DNA of 64,000 nucleotides from Rhyacichthys aspro. Lineage: Eukaryota > Chordata > Actinopteri > Gobiiformes > Rhyacichthyidae. The notes under the pieces were generated by a model. The model did no database searches, was not told the origin of the DNA, and was given only the letters and a program-made list of their open reading frames with translations. The stretch is taken from NCBI GenBank assembly GCA_036850595.1, contig CM072159.1, forward strand, positions 8,455,016-8,519,015, read 5' to 3'. The translations under genes and the position numbers were made by a program. Positions 1-11,440 of this stretch are shown one piece after another; position 1 is the stretch's first letter, and each line of letters opens with the position of its first letter.

Positions 1-998
1 TAGTTTCAAAGTGAAGTGACATCAACTCAAGCCTGATTTTAATATTAAACTGGTCTGAGGCAAAAACACGCTCTTTTTGTTCCCACCAGAGGGTACCAGT
101 CGTATCAGATCAATTTAACGCTGCTCTAAGAGAGATTAATAAATCAAACCAGAACTCTAGGCCTGGTTCGAATGATGCAAAAAGACATTCTGTCACGTAT
201 TACTCACAGCTGGACTTCAGGTGGTTTTCAGTTGAGATTCATCAGAAATTTTTGGGATAGCGCTTGTCTCAAGCTGTTGGATTACTGCTGTTAAGGCCGA
301 GGTTTAATAAACACCATATAACCTGCTTGTTTTCAGGTCTCTAAAGACACACTGGAGGAGAGTGAGAGTGAATCTGGAGACGACCATAGAGCCTTGTAAC
401 CTGCTACAGACAGACTGTCATATAGGAGCGTAGGAGGTTAGTGTCAGAGAGAGACTAACGTCACTCTCTGCTCACAAACCACCACCATATTAGTTATATG
501 GCTGTGACAGATCCTATTATGGGTATAGTAGTAAATAAAGGGATTGTCCAAGTGAACAAAGGAGCTTAGTCATAGGCGAAATAAGGTCATATTCAGAATA
601 GGCCATAGCTGAACTAAGACAAATACAGTGTGCCAGTTTGAGTTAGTTGTGTGTTTAAAGCAGCATGCAGACACCCTAATCACACAGTTAGCAGTTGCTA
701 ATGGAGACCTTGGGGTCAAAAAGTCAACAAGGCTGCTGCCAAAAGGATAGTCTTTTTAGGCTTGATCTTCTATAGCAGCTGTAGTTTGCTGTTTGCGTGT
801 GCTTTACTAAATAAAGAGTGAATAACAGTGGGGCTGGCAGTTGTAAATGCATTATCAACAAAGAGCCTATCCACCGCAGAACCTTGACCCAGTCTAAATG
901 ATAAACAACTGCACCAAATGGATCACTGAATATACCAGATACTATCTGAAAGACAGGTAGATGTTTTTTTCTATTAACAAGGACAGTGGCATAAAGTC
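1..998. other. Unique non-coding DNA
   Basis: No credible gene, tRNA or recognisable transposon was seen. Composition is AT-rich with no CpG cluster. Confidence 0.4.
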
Positions 999-1058
999 AG
1001 AGCACACGGGTCATGTGTAGTAATGACATTTCATTACCACACATGACCCATGTGCTCT
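999..1058. repeat. Near-perfect 28-bp inverted repeat (hairpin)
   Basis: The left arm (999-1026) begins AGAGCACA and the right arm (1031-1058) ends TGTGCTCT. They pair at 26 of 28 positions around a 4-base spacer. The loop looks too short for a typical animal pre-miRNA. A recent inverted duplication or the remnant of a small foldback element is more likely. It is strand-symmetric, so no orientation is assigned. Confidence 0.8.
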
Positions 1059-2379
1059 TACTTATCCTCCCAGACAGACATACACTCCATTTTTGGACAC
1101 ATTATTTTCTTGGCACATGTTTTAGTCTATGCAAAACTTTGGTAGAAGAGGCCTATATTTAAGAAAAACTATTGCAAGAAATTTCTGGCTATTGGGTTAT
1201 TAATGAATCAAATGTACAGAGTAAAGATGCAGAAAAAATGAAAAACTAAATTGTGAGAGTAAGTTAAAGGGCCACAAGACTAATTAAGCATGCCATTTGT
1301 TGTTCCACGTTTTGACAATCCAGATCATTTTCACTTGTTGGGAGGCTCACTGAGTTGCATGTGAAAGTGTATTCATCTTAAAATTTTAATGATGCTTGCT
1401 ACAGACCATCTGCAAGTAATGATGTCTCTGCCGCAATCATTTTTAAGACTTGTTTATTGTGGCGCTGCAAAATGTCATTTTGTCTTGAAATGTAATTCTC
1501 ACTTGGCTTCAGCCAGCAGCAATAATAAACTTTCTGCCTAACCAACTTCTGGATCCTATGTCTCCATAAATATTGTAAACATATTTATATTTTGTGGCTC
1601 CAGTTTTGCTGCAGACAACATTGAAATAAAACTACTTTCTTCACTTTCACCTTAATATTAGGCCTTATAATAGGCCTTAGGCTAATTTCTCACCACTACG
1701 CCCCATCTTTTCCTGTACAGCTGTCTAAAAGTGCACCAGGCTCTCTTATGTTGACTCCAGTCCGCTGCCATAAACCCTTATCTTGAGCCTCCTGAGCCTC
1801 CTGCCTGGTGATTGGACAATATGGGCCTAATTTTGAAGTCTTCTTGTGAGGTTTGTTGTGGTAGCGTATGTGTCATTCAAATCGACTTTCAAATGGCAAG
1901 TATGCATCTGAAAACCTAAGCCATAACAACACACAAGTCCAGTGTCAAGATAAGACTCATTCAGCCATCTGCCAAAGGATTTGATGAGAACAATGTGCGT
2001 AAGCAATAGGAAAGATAATAGCCTTACAAGAACTTTAAGATCATGCATATCAGAATGCATTGCATGTTTCACTTAACTTCCCCTTTGTTCATTTCAGTTT
2101 TTCCCTTATTTTCTGCAACTGTTTTACATTGTAAGCAGATGCACCCAATGCTGTAAAAGCCACTTCCCTAGCATGATGGCACAGAGAATGATAAAAATGT
2201 TGTTCAGACCAACCCTTTTTTGAAGGAGGGCAATCCCCCAGAGCATGTAACCGGTTAAACATTCTCATCTATTGAAAGCCGCACACTGCACGTTTGATGC
2301 TTAGGTCCTATTGAAGGAAGCACAGGAGAGCCATTAATAAAAATGAAGATTACATGTTCATATCGTTGTATTCAATTGT
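1059..2379. other. Unique non-coding DNA
   Basis: Only short chance ORFs were seen; nothing recognisable. Confidence 0.35.
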
Positions 2380-3085
2380 CACATGTTCACTGACAGTGGC
2401 AGAGCGGTGTACCAGGAGCAACTTGAAACTGAACACACAGAACCAAGAGGTGATTATTTTTGTAGGAAAAGAACAGAACCAGCACCTCTCCACATCAAAG
2501 GTTGCTGGAGTGAAGAGGGACAACATCTTCATCTCTCCTGGTCAGTGAACACAATATTATGGGTGAAAAAGGCCCAGTAGTAACTATACTTTTTAAAGCT
2601 TCTCCAAAAACACCACCTGGAGCAGAAGCTGTTGGTGTCTCTCAGTACTGCCTCACTGTGTGGTCTGGCAGCTGCCGATAGGAAAGCACTGCAGAGGGTC
2701 ATCGAGGCAGCAGAGTAGACCATCGGCTGCCCACTGCCTTCCCTCGAGGACATCTCTGGCTCTTGATGCCTCAGCAACGTTGTGAGAATTTTGAAAGATT
2801 CATCATCCTGGCCACCATCTGTTTACTCTTTTGCCTTTTGGTAAACAGTACTTTAAAGGCACGGACTAGCAGACTGATTTTTTATTTTTTTCCAGGAGAA
2901 TGAAAACTGATAACCACCCAAGCGACTCGACATTTGTAACTGTATTTTAAGTGTGTTTATTGCTTTTTTTTATTTTGATTGTTTTTATGTATTTTATTGT
3001 CTGTTATTAATCTACATTGTGCACTTAAATGATTGAGTTCAGATTTTTGTGATCCTTTTTGACCAAACAATGACAATAAATGCAT
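2380..3085 (+). mobile_element. LINE 3' end (CR1/L2-like reverse-transcriptase C-terminus and 3' UTR), decayed
   Basis: Broken reading frames on the plus strand carry the end of a non-LTR retrotransposon polymerase. The peptide around 2530-2580 reads LSWSVNTILWVKKAQ, and 2680-2705 encodes ADRKALQRVI. Further pieces resemble the conserved stretch after the RT domain (GCPLPSLEDI near 2727-2756). The frame shifts several times, so no protein can be made. The sequence then becomes T-rich and ends near 3085 with GACAATAAATG, like fish LINE 3' ends. The copy is 5'-truncated, as usual for target-primed insertion. Assignment to the CR1/L2 group is from motif memory; another related fish clade is possible. 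Confidence 0.72.
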
Positions 3086-3198
3086 TCTCAATATCATTCA
3101 TCAATAAGAAATTTATCAGGACTAAAACATTGTTAATGTAGGAATAACGCTTTGTAAATAAACAATTAAGAAGTCCCAAGTAGTTCACTGTTGATTCA

Positions 3199-3505
3199 TC
3201 GTGGTGCACAGTGACAGAGTGGTTAGCACTCACAGCAAGAAGGTCATGAACTTGTCCATCCTTGACCGGCGCACAGTGTCCTTTCTGTGTTACTGTCGGT
3301 TCTCTTCATGTTCTCCAGCTTTCTCCCAGCGCCCAAAGACATGCATGCATCGCTGGATTAGTGAATCTAAAGTGGTTGTCTGTCAGTGTCTGTCTCTAAG
3401 TGTTAGCCCTGCGACTAACTGGCCATTGTGCATGATGTACCCCACCTTAGGCACAAAGCTGCTGGGAAAGGTTAACAGTTATGGGAAAAGAGAAGTAAAC
3501 AGTGT
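3199..3505 (+). mobile_element. tRNA-derived-like SINE, degenerate full copy
   Basis: The head (GACAGAGTGGTTAGCACT) resembles a tRNA-like box A region and is followed by CACAGCAAGAAGGTC. The body carries typical fish-repeat blocks: TTCTCTTCATGTTCTCC, CCCAAAGACATGCATG, TCTGTCTCTAAGTGTTAGCC, and ACTAACTGGCCATTG followed by a TGTACCCC block. Box B is degraded. The 110-residue ORF here is a by-product. Pieces of the same family lie at 5785-5875, 11205-11440, 13965-14080 and 14345-14420. Confidence 0.65.
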
Positions 3506-4913
3506 TCAATTTTTTTACATCTTAATGTACTAACACCGAACCATGGGAAATGTTTTGCTCCACATTAAAATAAGCTGTTAAATGTGTAGGTGGACGGTCA
3601 AATGCTGGCAGTTGTATTTAAAAAGTGGCTTTTATAATGAGCTTTCTTTAAAGGAATAGTGAAAATGTTATTTGCAAGCACTTACGTAAATGCACCGTAG
3701 TGACAGACTTCCCACGCTGGGACATGATGTTGGCAGCACATTTAAGGACACTGTCTTTATCTATGTCTATGTTTTAAGCAAAGTCAATTGTTTTTGCTTG
3801 TTGTCATTTAGGATTAAAGCACAATCCCTAATGTGTCTCGAGCAAGGTCATCTTTTCTTTTGCATCATAAGTAGCTTAGGACAAACCAAAATGGACACAC
3901 TGTTGTTGGTGCAGACTTGTCATATAAATAAGGCTGTTTTTTTTTTTTTTCTTGCAGTTTTGGCACAATCTTATTTTTGTAAACAAATGTGAATAAAAAC
4001 TTGTACCAACAGGCGGCACATTTGCAGGCTTTAGTGACAGGAAAAATACACAATGGTTTATCATATGGCATGCTGCAGCAAAGTCAGCTTCCAATGCTCA
4101 CTGCCAGGCTCTGTTCTCAGTTTTGGCGGCCATATTGCATACATGAGTTCACAGCTCAGTCTTTTCACAGTTACTTTCAAATTTCAAGGTAAAGAAAAAC
4201 TGGTGAAGTATAAACGCTGGGAAAAAGAATTGCCATTCAGGAGGAGGAGAACAAAACCTCAATGAATAACCTCGGGGTACAATGAACAGACTTAGAGCAG
4301 ATATGTTGTGTTGTGACAGGTTGATTGCAAGTGTGGGAAGTGAATATTACTAAATTGCAGCAAAAAGTGCCTGATGGGGTTGTTCAGTCAGGCTTTGAAT
4401 GAGGAAACATGTCTCAAAGTGACAGTGTAATCCGTATTGATGCTTTTAAAAGTCAGCTGCGGCTTTTAAACTGCTCAAGGTTACTTACTTTTTCTCTGTC
4501 CCTTTTTAATGTTAGCTTTAGCACAGTTGACGAGAGGCTGATCAGTTAAGCCTTATGTTAACATTAACATAGAGGGCCCTTGTCATGCTTCTTCCAAGAG
4601 ACCGCATGGGCCCCAAGGTTGGAATATTTTGAATGGAAGTCTATGGCGAGGAGTGAGCTATGACTGCAGACTACAAAGGTTTACAGAATGAAACAATGCA
4701 CCTTTAAAAAGCAAAGCAAAGGTGTGTCACAGTAAATCAGTGCAGACTGACATTCTGCAACTGTTGCTTCATTCTTTCTACAGCTGACAAACTTTGGACC
4801 AACAAAAGAAAGAAATGGTCTGGACCAAACTATGGCATTTAAAAAAAACAAATGAAAATAATTCCTAATAAAAGCTTTTGACATTTGGAAGATGGTCTGT
4901 GCTGCAGCACTTA
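3506..4913. other. Unique non-coding DNA
   Basis: Contains a short T run near 3940 and a loose inverted repeat of GGGCCC and ATGC blocks around 4574-4615. No gene was recognised. Confidence 0.35.
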
Positions 4914-4915
4914 AC

Positions 4916-4966
<51 letters not shown>
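4914..4966. repeat. (AAT)n microsatellite, the 3' tail of the SINE
   Basis: About 17 uninterrupted AAT units directly abut the SINE 3' end. Confidence 0.95.
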
Positions 4967-4967
<1 letters not shown>

Positions 4968-5270
4968 GGTTGGATTTATACAGCTCTTTTTTCAAGAGAC
5001 TCAAAGCACTTTCCAGTCCATTATTCTTTCACTCCACAGTCACACACTGGCTCTGGTAAAATACTTCTGCACAGTTGCTATAACAGCCTCTTCAACTACC
5101 ACCAAACACACCACCACATTAACACATTCATTCACCACAGACACTGGAGGCAAGGTGGGTGAAGTGTCTTACCTACGGACACAACAACAGTACGAACAGG
5201 AGGGAGCGGGAATCGAACCGCCAACCTTCTAGTTATTGGACCTGCTCTTCCTCCTTAGCCACTGCTGCCC
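4914..5270 (-). mobile_element. tRNA-derived SINE with (ATT)n tail
   Basis: Read on the minus strand from 5270, the element starts with a clear RNA polymerase III promoter: box A TGGCTAAGGAGG (5261-5250) and box B GGTTCGATTCCCG (5219-5207). A tRNA-unrelated body with GTAAGACACTTCACCCACC follows, then AAAGAGCTGTATAAATCC, and finally an (ATT)n tail of about 53 bp (4966-4914). The intact boxes and long tail suggest a fairly young insertion. CTTAA occurs at both ends and may be part of the target-site duplication. Both ORFs overlapping it are artefacts. Confidence 0.82.
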
Positions 5271-5784
5271 TATCTTAAGTATGAATCTTGACAATGACTT
5301 ATTGTACTAACTATTGTAGTGATCCTCTGAGAATTATCTAGAAAATGTAGATTTCACAAGTGAGGATGTATTGACTTGTGTACCTACCCACAGCAAACCT
5401 TAAAATGAACTTCTCATAGCCCAAATATAAAAATTATTTAAGCCACTTCATTGGTACACTGGAACTCAAATTACTCATTTAGTTTTCATAGCTGGACTTT
5501 TGACTTTTTTCAAGTGCACTGTGAGAAATTCATCTTTTTTGTTCAGCTGACTTTAATTTAGCCAGAACTCTAATCTTCAAAACAACCAACAAACCAGTTA
5601 AATAGCAGTATTATCACTCTCTTAGCTGCTCTAAAAATGTCTCGTTTTAAGCATCCTGGAGTGGCAGTCTTCATCTTTTTCATATTTGTTTAATTTCTTA
5701 TCAATCTAATCTTTTCTAATCCAGCTCTAGTCTGACCAAGCTGCATACACGTAGCAATGTGGTTCCAGTAGGACTAAGGTTCAG

Positions 5785-5875
5785 TGGGGTGCTTAGTGAC
5801 ACAGTGGTTAGTACTCTTGCTTCACAGCTGTGGGCTCAATCTCTGCAACGACTTCTCAGTTTCCTGCACAATTAC
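5785..5875 (+). mobile_element. SINE head fragment
   Basis: GACACAGTGGTTAGTACTC, then TTCACAGCTGTGGGCTCAATC, matches the tRNA-like head of the family at 3199-3505. The rest of the element is not seen. Confidence 0.5.
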
Positions 5876-7159
5876 TCAGCCGCCACATGCTACGCGGTTT
5901 TGCAAAAAGTAAAGATGCTGTGCATAGCTAAAAATGTGTGCACAGCAAAAGCAATGACGTGTGCTGATATTGTACCATTATTGATCAATTTTGGTTTGAA
6001 CGTCTACCATTACACTTCACAAACACTACTTCTTGTGACTAATCACTGTAGCATTAGCACCCATACCGGCCAGGCAGAAATATGACAGCTTTTTTCTGTC
6101 AACGCAGATAGTTCTGAATACACCGCAGGTCCATGTTTGTGTATTTGTGCGATGTAAGCCGGCCCTAAATATTAACAAAGAAGTTGGGATAAGTTTCAAC
6201 CAACCTCAACCCATGCAGAATAATCAGTAGATAATGAAAATGAATAAATGTATGTCAAGTAATTACCACTTAGCTTTTTAAATAATACAGTAATACATTC
6301 AAACAGCCACTGTGACCTTGATACAGTGCATAGACTTGGTGCAGAAGCCAAACCTCTGAATAACAACACTTTTGTCTAATTACCTACACTGGAATAAAAT
6401 CAGAATAGAATCAGAAAAATCACACCCATACTTTTCTTCACAGAAAGGTTTCCCAAAATGTACACTGCTGACCAATTACTGTCTGCGTCTGCTTGGGGAA
6501 ACTGATGGATTATTGAATAAACTGAGGCTTATTTGAGCGTAACTGCCCTGATGCTCTAGCCTACGACGCTCTAAAACAGGAGATAAGTGTGTTCAGCCAG
6601 ACAGCAGACCACGCTGCCTCCTTCTGTGTTGTTCATTATGACTCCGACTTGACTTTTCCTTTCCTTTCTTTGGGCTGATTACGCTACTTCATGGTGGGTG
6701 ATTTGTACCGTGTTGTTGTTTGAGGCCGCAAAAATGGATGGAAATTGCAAAACCTTTACGAATCAGAAGCCAGCTTAAGTTATTACATTTGAGGAGCAAA
6801 ATGTCTAGACAGCTTTTTACTTCAAACAACAGTGTTGCATTGAATATTAAGTGAAGTTGAAATGGTAAAATGAAGCAAAAAGGACATTCAAATCGTTTTA
6901 TGGACTAGGGGTTTGAAGTACACCTTTTTGTACAGCTAGAATTGACAGAACTAGTTTTTTAAACGTCACTAAAAAAGCAGGGGTCTCGATTTAGTTCAAA
7001 AACATCACGTAACTTGGAGCACTGAGGAGGTAAAATGCCTTAATAGCGTTTGGGCTGACAGCACCATTTAGTGTGATTCTTGAATAAGGCCTTGTTTAGT
7101 GCTGTTTGGTCCGCATTTGAAACTCAGTGGTGGACCGGGGCTGTTTTCTAGTGGACCGG
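5876..7159. other. Unique non-coding DNA
   Basis: No recognisable gene or repeat. Confidence 0.35.
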
Positions 7160-7325
7160 ACTATAACAACAACAATTTTCTTCAGCTGCTCCCTTCAGGG
7201 GTCGCCACAACATAATATCTAGTGATTCGCATTTAATCTGGCAAAGGTTTTTACGGTATGTGCCCTTCCTGAGACAACCCTCTCCATTTATACAGGCTCG
7301 GGACCAGCAGACTTGTGTCTCCTTA
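7160..7325 (-). mobile_element. RTE-type LINE/SINE tail repeat
   Basis: TTCAGCTGCTCCCTTCAGGG, then GTCGCCACAAC and later GGCAAAGGTTTTTACGGTAT and GCCCTTCCTGA, form a common fish dispersed repeat. It is usually found as the 3' tail of RTE-like LINEs and their SINE partners, read on the opposite strand. A related piece lies at 33815-33950 in the other orientation. Confidence 0.6.
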
Positions 7326-9396
7326 TGGCTGGAGTTTTGGGCTCCCCTCTGAGAACTCCGCTCTCCCTGGTGCTCACTGATGTCATAATGAGGAGCCTGC
7401 TAATAGACCAAACTAAATTGTGTTTTCAATAAATAAATAAAATAATTCATCTTCAGTCTATCATCACTTGAAAAAAGAATCTGGCATTTGCAAGTTTGAC
7501 ATTCTGAGCAAGAACTGAAAATATATTCTACCTGTAATTACGCACTGTTGTGAATGTTACTTGCATACTTACTGATAATAAACATTACTACTATTTGTAG
7601 TGAACATGTCAAAATAAATTAGAGTGAACAGGTACAAATCAGTTTGGTTTGGCAAGCTTATCCATCTGTTCATCTTAACATATCTTTATTGCTCTGTTTA
7701 TTTTAACATATTTAGTCTATGTCTACACTATAAAAATCTCATCAATATCTAATAAAGGAGAATTACAGAGGCTGTTAAACTAAGGATGAGACTTTCACAA
7801 TGAACAAAACAGCCTACTCACACTATCACTTTGTAAAACATGAAGGATTCATCCTTGAAGCAGGATAGTGCATGTTAGTTGCTATTGTTCTCCATGCAGC
7901 TAGTATTAGCAGAAAATGATATCCCTTAAACTCAAACTAAATTCCATTTTTCTATCAAATAAGTTTTAGAACCCAAATTGCAGTTTAAACATAACTTCCA
8001 ACCTAACACATATTTAGGTTAGTCTACTTTTAGTGGCTATAACTCAAATAGCACATACTAATTGGCAGCATTTGGAAGACCTTTCGAGCAGATGTGTGGG
8101 CAGCGTATCCCTCTAATGTGAGCTTTCTTTACAATTAAATTTGAAAAAAAAAGTAAAGAAATATTGGATTAAAAAAAGCAGGAGGAAGCCAAAGAGTGCT
8201 GAGCCAAGACGGGGAAATGAATCACAGGGGAGTTGGTAGTGCTCTCCTTGGTGTGCCCCTCACCTGCTGTCAAAAGAGAGCCGCAGCTTGAGTTTACACA
8301 GATGCACTTTAGTCCCCCTCTGCAATCAAAGTTTATTTAAAAAGACCTGTAGTCAAATAAACACGCTGCATTCCAAATCCTACAGAAGGCAGAGCATTTG
8401 AACCGCTCAAGTCAAGTGTAGGTTTGTAATGGTTTTAAAGCGTTTAGCTTTTGGAAAGAAAATGGAGGAGGTACTGGGCAGTGTGGGATGTGACTGGAGC
8501 TGTCTAGAGAGTTAAACGCACATGAACACAGCTCCTGCAGTGAGGAAGACATGCAAGGCAACACAAGCTGGAAGGGGGCTCTAACATACTGTGGACCATG
8601 TGTTTTTAGATCATATTTTTGATTGTCTAAACTGGGACCTGGGAGAAAAGATGAACTCCAATCATCAACAAAATGACAACGTGTAAGAAAGGATAAGAAC
8701 AGCCCACAAAATGTAAAGCTTTTGGTTTACACTCTATTTAGTGGTAATATTTGTTTTTTTTATATATTTATCTGCAAAATCTTTCACTTTCCCATGTCTT
8801 GAAGTCCATTATTCCCATTTTTTAGTGGTTGAAATTCCCATCAGTATAGACAACAGGTAAGTGAGTTACAAGCAGTGTGCTGTTGTTGTTATTATGATTG
8901 ATTAAAAGCAGGACACTAGGGACAGGGGCTATACAAAATGGAGACCATGATCGGGATTGATATCCTTTGAAACATGGAACAACAACCTCATAAATGAGAC
9001 AGTCACAAGTAAATGACAACATGTAGTTACACTAATTGTACAACATCTGAATTCATATGGCTATTTAAACAATGAATAATGCTGAAAATAAAACATGAGT
9101 TTATTTTAAGCAATGCTGTGTAACTTTTGCCTTCAAATAAAGCCTTATAGAGTATAATCGTTATGTTTTTAATCATTTTGACATGTGGCCTCAAAGTAAT
9201 TGTGGTGGTATTTTATGGAGAGTGTGCTAAGTGCAACAGATATTCCACAATGTATACCTAACAAGGCACGTTATCATATTATTAGAACAATATCAAGAAC
9301 CCATCACATTAACACTGTACGTACAAACCGAAACATCTTACATATGTGAGATGTACAATGTGAGCGTGCAGCTGAGCAACTGAATTTAGACTCCCT
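7326..9396. other. Unique non-coding DNA
   Basis: AT-rich; only short chance ORFs. No feature recognised. Confidence 0.35.
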
Positions 9397-9432
9397 GAAA
9401 TTGTGCACATCTTGAAAAGTTACAGTGTTGCT

Positions 9433-9615
9433 TTAATCCTCAATTTGCTCAGATTTGTGACTGGTACATCTTTCGTGCACAGAGGCACCTGGAGTCTCTA
9501 GAAACGGCTCTGCACAGGAATCAACCTCTATCAGACATTTGGAGCAGGACAAAGCCGAGGCTGTGGAGGGCGAAGGGAAGAATATCGCGACAGATTCTCC
9601 AAAGGTTCCGGCCAT
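9433..9615 (-). CDS. Possible short coding exon, 60 codons, unidentified
   Basis: A minus-strand ATG ORF of 60 codons (beginning MAGTFGESV, ending SEQIED) lies about 470 bp downstream of the candidate first-exon donor at 10105. A possible splice acceptor (TTATTCCCCAG) lies 13 bases upstream of the ATG on the minus strand, and an in-frame TGA precedes the ATG. The ORF has two Cys in an SCSKC context and no hydrophobic signal. I do not recognise it. A CAG|GTGCCT donor could end the exon early, near residue 42. Caution: the plus strand is also open here for about 90 codons without an ATG, which suggests GC-rich shore sequence could create such frames by chance. Confidence 0.22.
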   Translation of the reverse strand: MAGTFGESVAIFFPSPSTASALSCSKCLIEVDSCAEPFLETPGASVHERCTSHKSEQIED

Positions 9616-9803
9616 TTGAGGTCACCCACTGGGGAATAAACTTGTCACTGCAGCGTACGGGCCACCCATTATAACACAGCTTTCTTATACTGAGCTTTTA
9701 CGCACTATTTAGAGCTAGATAATACTAATAGACTAGTCTTCTTGGGGTTTGGCTGTGCAACACTCTCACAGTATGTGGTTTGGTCTGTGTGGCACACTGT
9801 CAC

Positions 9804-10112
9804 ACGCTTCCCCGCCCCACAACAAGCAATTTCACGCGCAATTGGGAAAAGAAAAGTGCCGGGAAGTCAAGTAAGAAAGAGGGTTGTTTGGAAATGCGAG
9901 AAAAAACACGGCAAAGTAGAGAAGATGTTGCTTCTATTGCGCAGTAATAAAGAGGAATAAGGACGACTGCCCAACGTGAACTCACTCAAAATGCGTCGAA
10001 GCGGACAAAATCAAAAGCAATTGTGTCTTAACAGAATAGGCTTCGGGTTCATTTGGAGAAACGATTTGTTTTTAGAGGTTAGAAAGCAGAATCCAATGGC
10101 TTACCCATGTTG
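9804..10112. repeat. Local duplication, copy 1 (CpG-island side)
   Basis: Starts ACGCTTCCCCGCCCCACAAC and ends ACCCATGTTG. It matches 13543-13852 in the same orientation with about 14 substitutions and one single-base indel (about 95% identical by eye). It spans the candidate splice donor. Confidence 0.9.
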
Positions 10113-10790
10113 GCTCATCCGTGTGCTCGCCCCGTCCTCCGTAGCGCAGTCCACCTCGGTTCACGACTAAGCCCCGTGTCGCCTGTTCCCTCACAGTGAT
10201 GCCTCACGCCGCGGGGGACTAATCTGCCTTCATTTTGGACTTCAAAACAAAACAGTCTCTAGCTCGAAAAGCGTCCAAAGTTGGCGTCCATGTCTCCAGA
10301 CGCTGCGCAACTACTTTCCAAATGCCCAAAGCCGGATTCGTGCCATTCGGATCCAAGTTGAATGATGTATATTCAGTGAAAGCGTGGAGGTAAAACAGCT
10401 GAAAAACACGCGTGGAGTAGAGGGGAGTTAAAGGAGAGAAGAGGAGCGAGTTCTTTTGCGTAAAGGTCCAAAAGCTGAGCGGAGGGAGACGCAGCAGCCA
10501 CACGGACAGGCAGCAGGCACGGCCACTGGTCTAAAGCTCTTTCAGCGCACGGCTACAGCGAGCAGGTTCCGTGTGCGCGCCCGATTGCGTGGGAAACACG
10601 TGCACGAGTGCTTGCAGCCACGCGCATGTGGGAGAGAGGGGGGGACAAAAAGCAAAGAAAGGAAGAGAGAAAGAGAGAAAAGCGGTGAATGCAGCGTTTA
10701 GCAGCTGCTCCAGAAAGATCGGCTTTGTCTCGGTGTTCGTTAACGCGAGCTACGGTTGTCCCTCGTGCAGGTGATCTCTCAGGGTTGTAC
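10105..10790 (-). other. Candidate non-coding first exon with splice donor
   Basis: On the minus strand the CpG-island transcript would end in ATGAGCCAACATGG|GTAAGCC, the last exon base being 10105. The donor fits the G|GTAAG consensus. Two ATGs lie just before it, so translation could start in the last 15 bases of the exon (M-S-Q-H...) and continue in exon 2; otherwise the exon is pure 5' UTR. The gene is not identified, and its later exons would lie below 10.1 kb or outside the window. Confidence 0.4.
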
Positions 10791-10800
10791 ACTATGTGGT

Positions 10801-11204
10801 CATCATTATATCATGTGTGGGATGCTGCCTCAGCTCCTTAAATATAATTATGGGATGGAGGGGGGGAAAAAAACAGAAAGTGGAAGGAATAATGCAATAG
10901 TTTTAATGGAAGGAGCGACAAATTCCAACAAACTGGGGTCAAGTGCACAGAACAATTGAACAGACGTAGGAAGAAGAAAGAATGACTGTTTTTCATGTTG
11001 TCCTGTTAAAACAATAGAAGGAGCCAAGAAGCAAATGAATGAAAGAAAAAAGATATGAAGAGACCAATTAACCACACACAATAGTTACTATAAGTTTTTT
11101 TGCTCAGTTTTACATGAAGGAAAAACATAACTTAATACAACCGCGACCCCTAACAGGACTAAGCAGTAGAAAATCAATGAATGAATCACTTTATACATTT
11201 TCCT
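10801..11204. other. Unique DNA upstream of the candidate promoter
   Basis: Purine-rich (GGAGGGGGGGAAAAAAAC near 10858). No gene seen; possible distal promoter sequence for the minus-strand transcript. Confidence 0.3.
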
Positions 11205-11440
11205 GTCATCATTATTCATTCATTATTCATTCTTTTTCTTCTGCTCAGTGCTATTAGAAGGTTGTGGGTGACTAAAGCCTATCCCAGCAGTGGTCAGTTA
11301 GTTACAGAGCTTACATTGTTAGACAACCATCCACTCTAGGGGTACATGGAAGTGTTTGGGCGGTGGGAGGAAGAACCTGGAGAGAACCAATGGTAACAGG
11401 AAGAGGACATGTAGATTGCCAAAAACTTTAAACTCCATCT
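11205..11440 (-). mobile_element. SINE fragment, same family as 3199-3505
   Basis: In reverse orientation it contains TAAAGCCTATCCCAGCAGTG, AGACAACCATCCACTC, GGTGGGAGGAAGAACCTGGA and AGAGGACATGTAGATTGCC. These are degenerate forms of the body blocks of this fish SINE family. Confidence 0.6.

Larger units (their letters stand above)
9600..10800 (-). promoter_or_regulatory. CpG island, probable promoter and 5' UTR
   Basis: CpG dinucleotides are dense from about 9800 and especially 10100-10770 (CGCGC, GCGGGG, ACGCGTGG, GTGCGCGCCCG), unlike the rest of the window. On the minus strand it reads as a pyrimidine-rich leader (CTTTCTCTCTTCC near 10660) with no long ORF, and ends at a good splice donor. 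A minus-strand transcription start near 10700-10800 is inferred. A divergent plus-strand transcript cannot be excluded. Confidence 0.6.

Noticed and set aside
4681..5162. Poly-Leu and poly-Ile ORFs on both strands
   Set aside because: Translation of the (AAT)n SINE tail.
5207..5261. Functional tRNA gene
   Set aside because: Box A and B are present but there is no cloverleaf and the sequence runs into a SINE body.
10219..10503. 94-codon minus ORF in the CpG island
   Set aside because: Lies in the inferred 5' UTR; no domain, and the plus strand is equally open.
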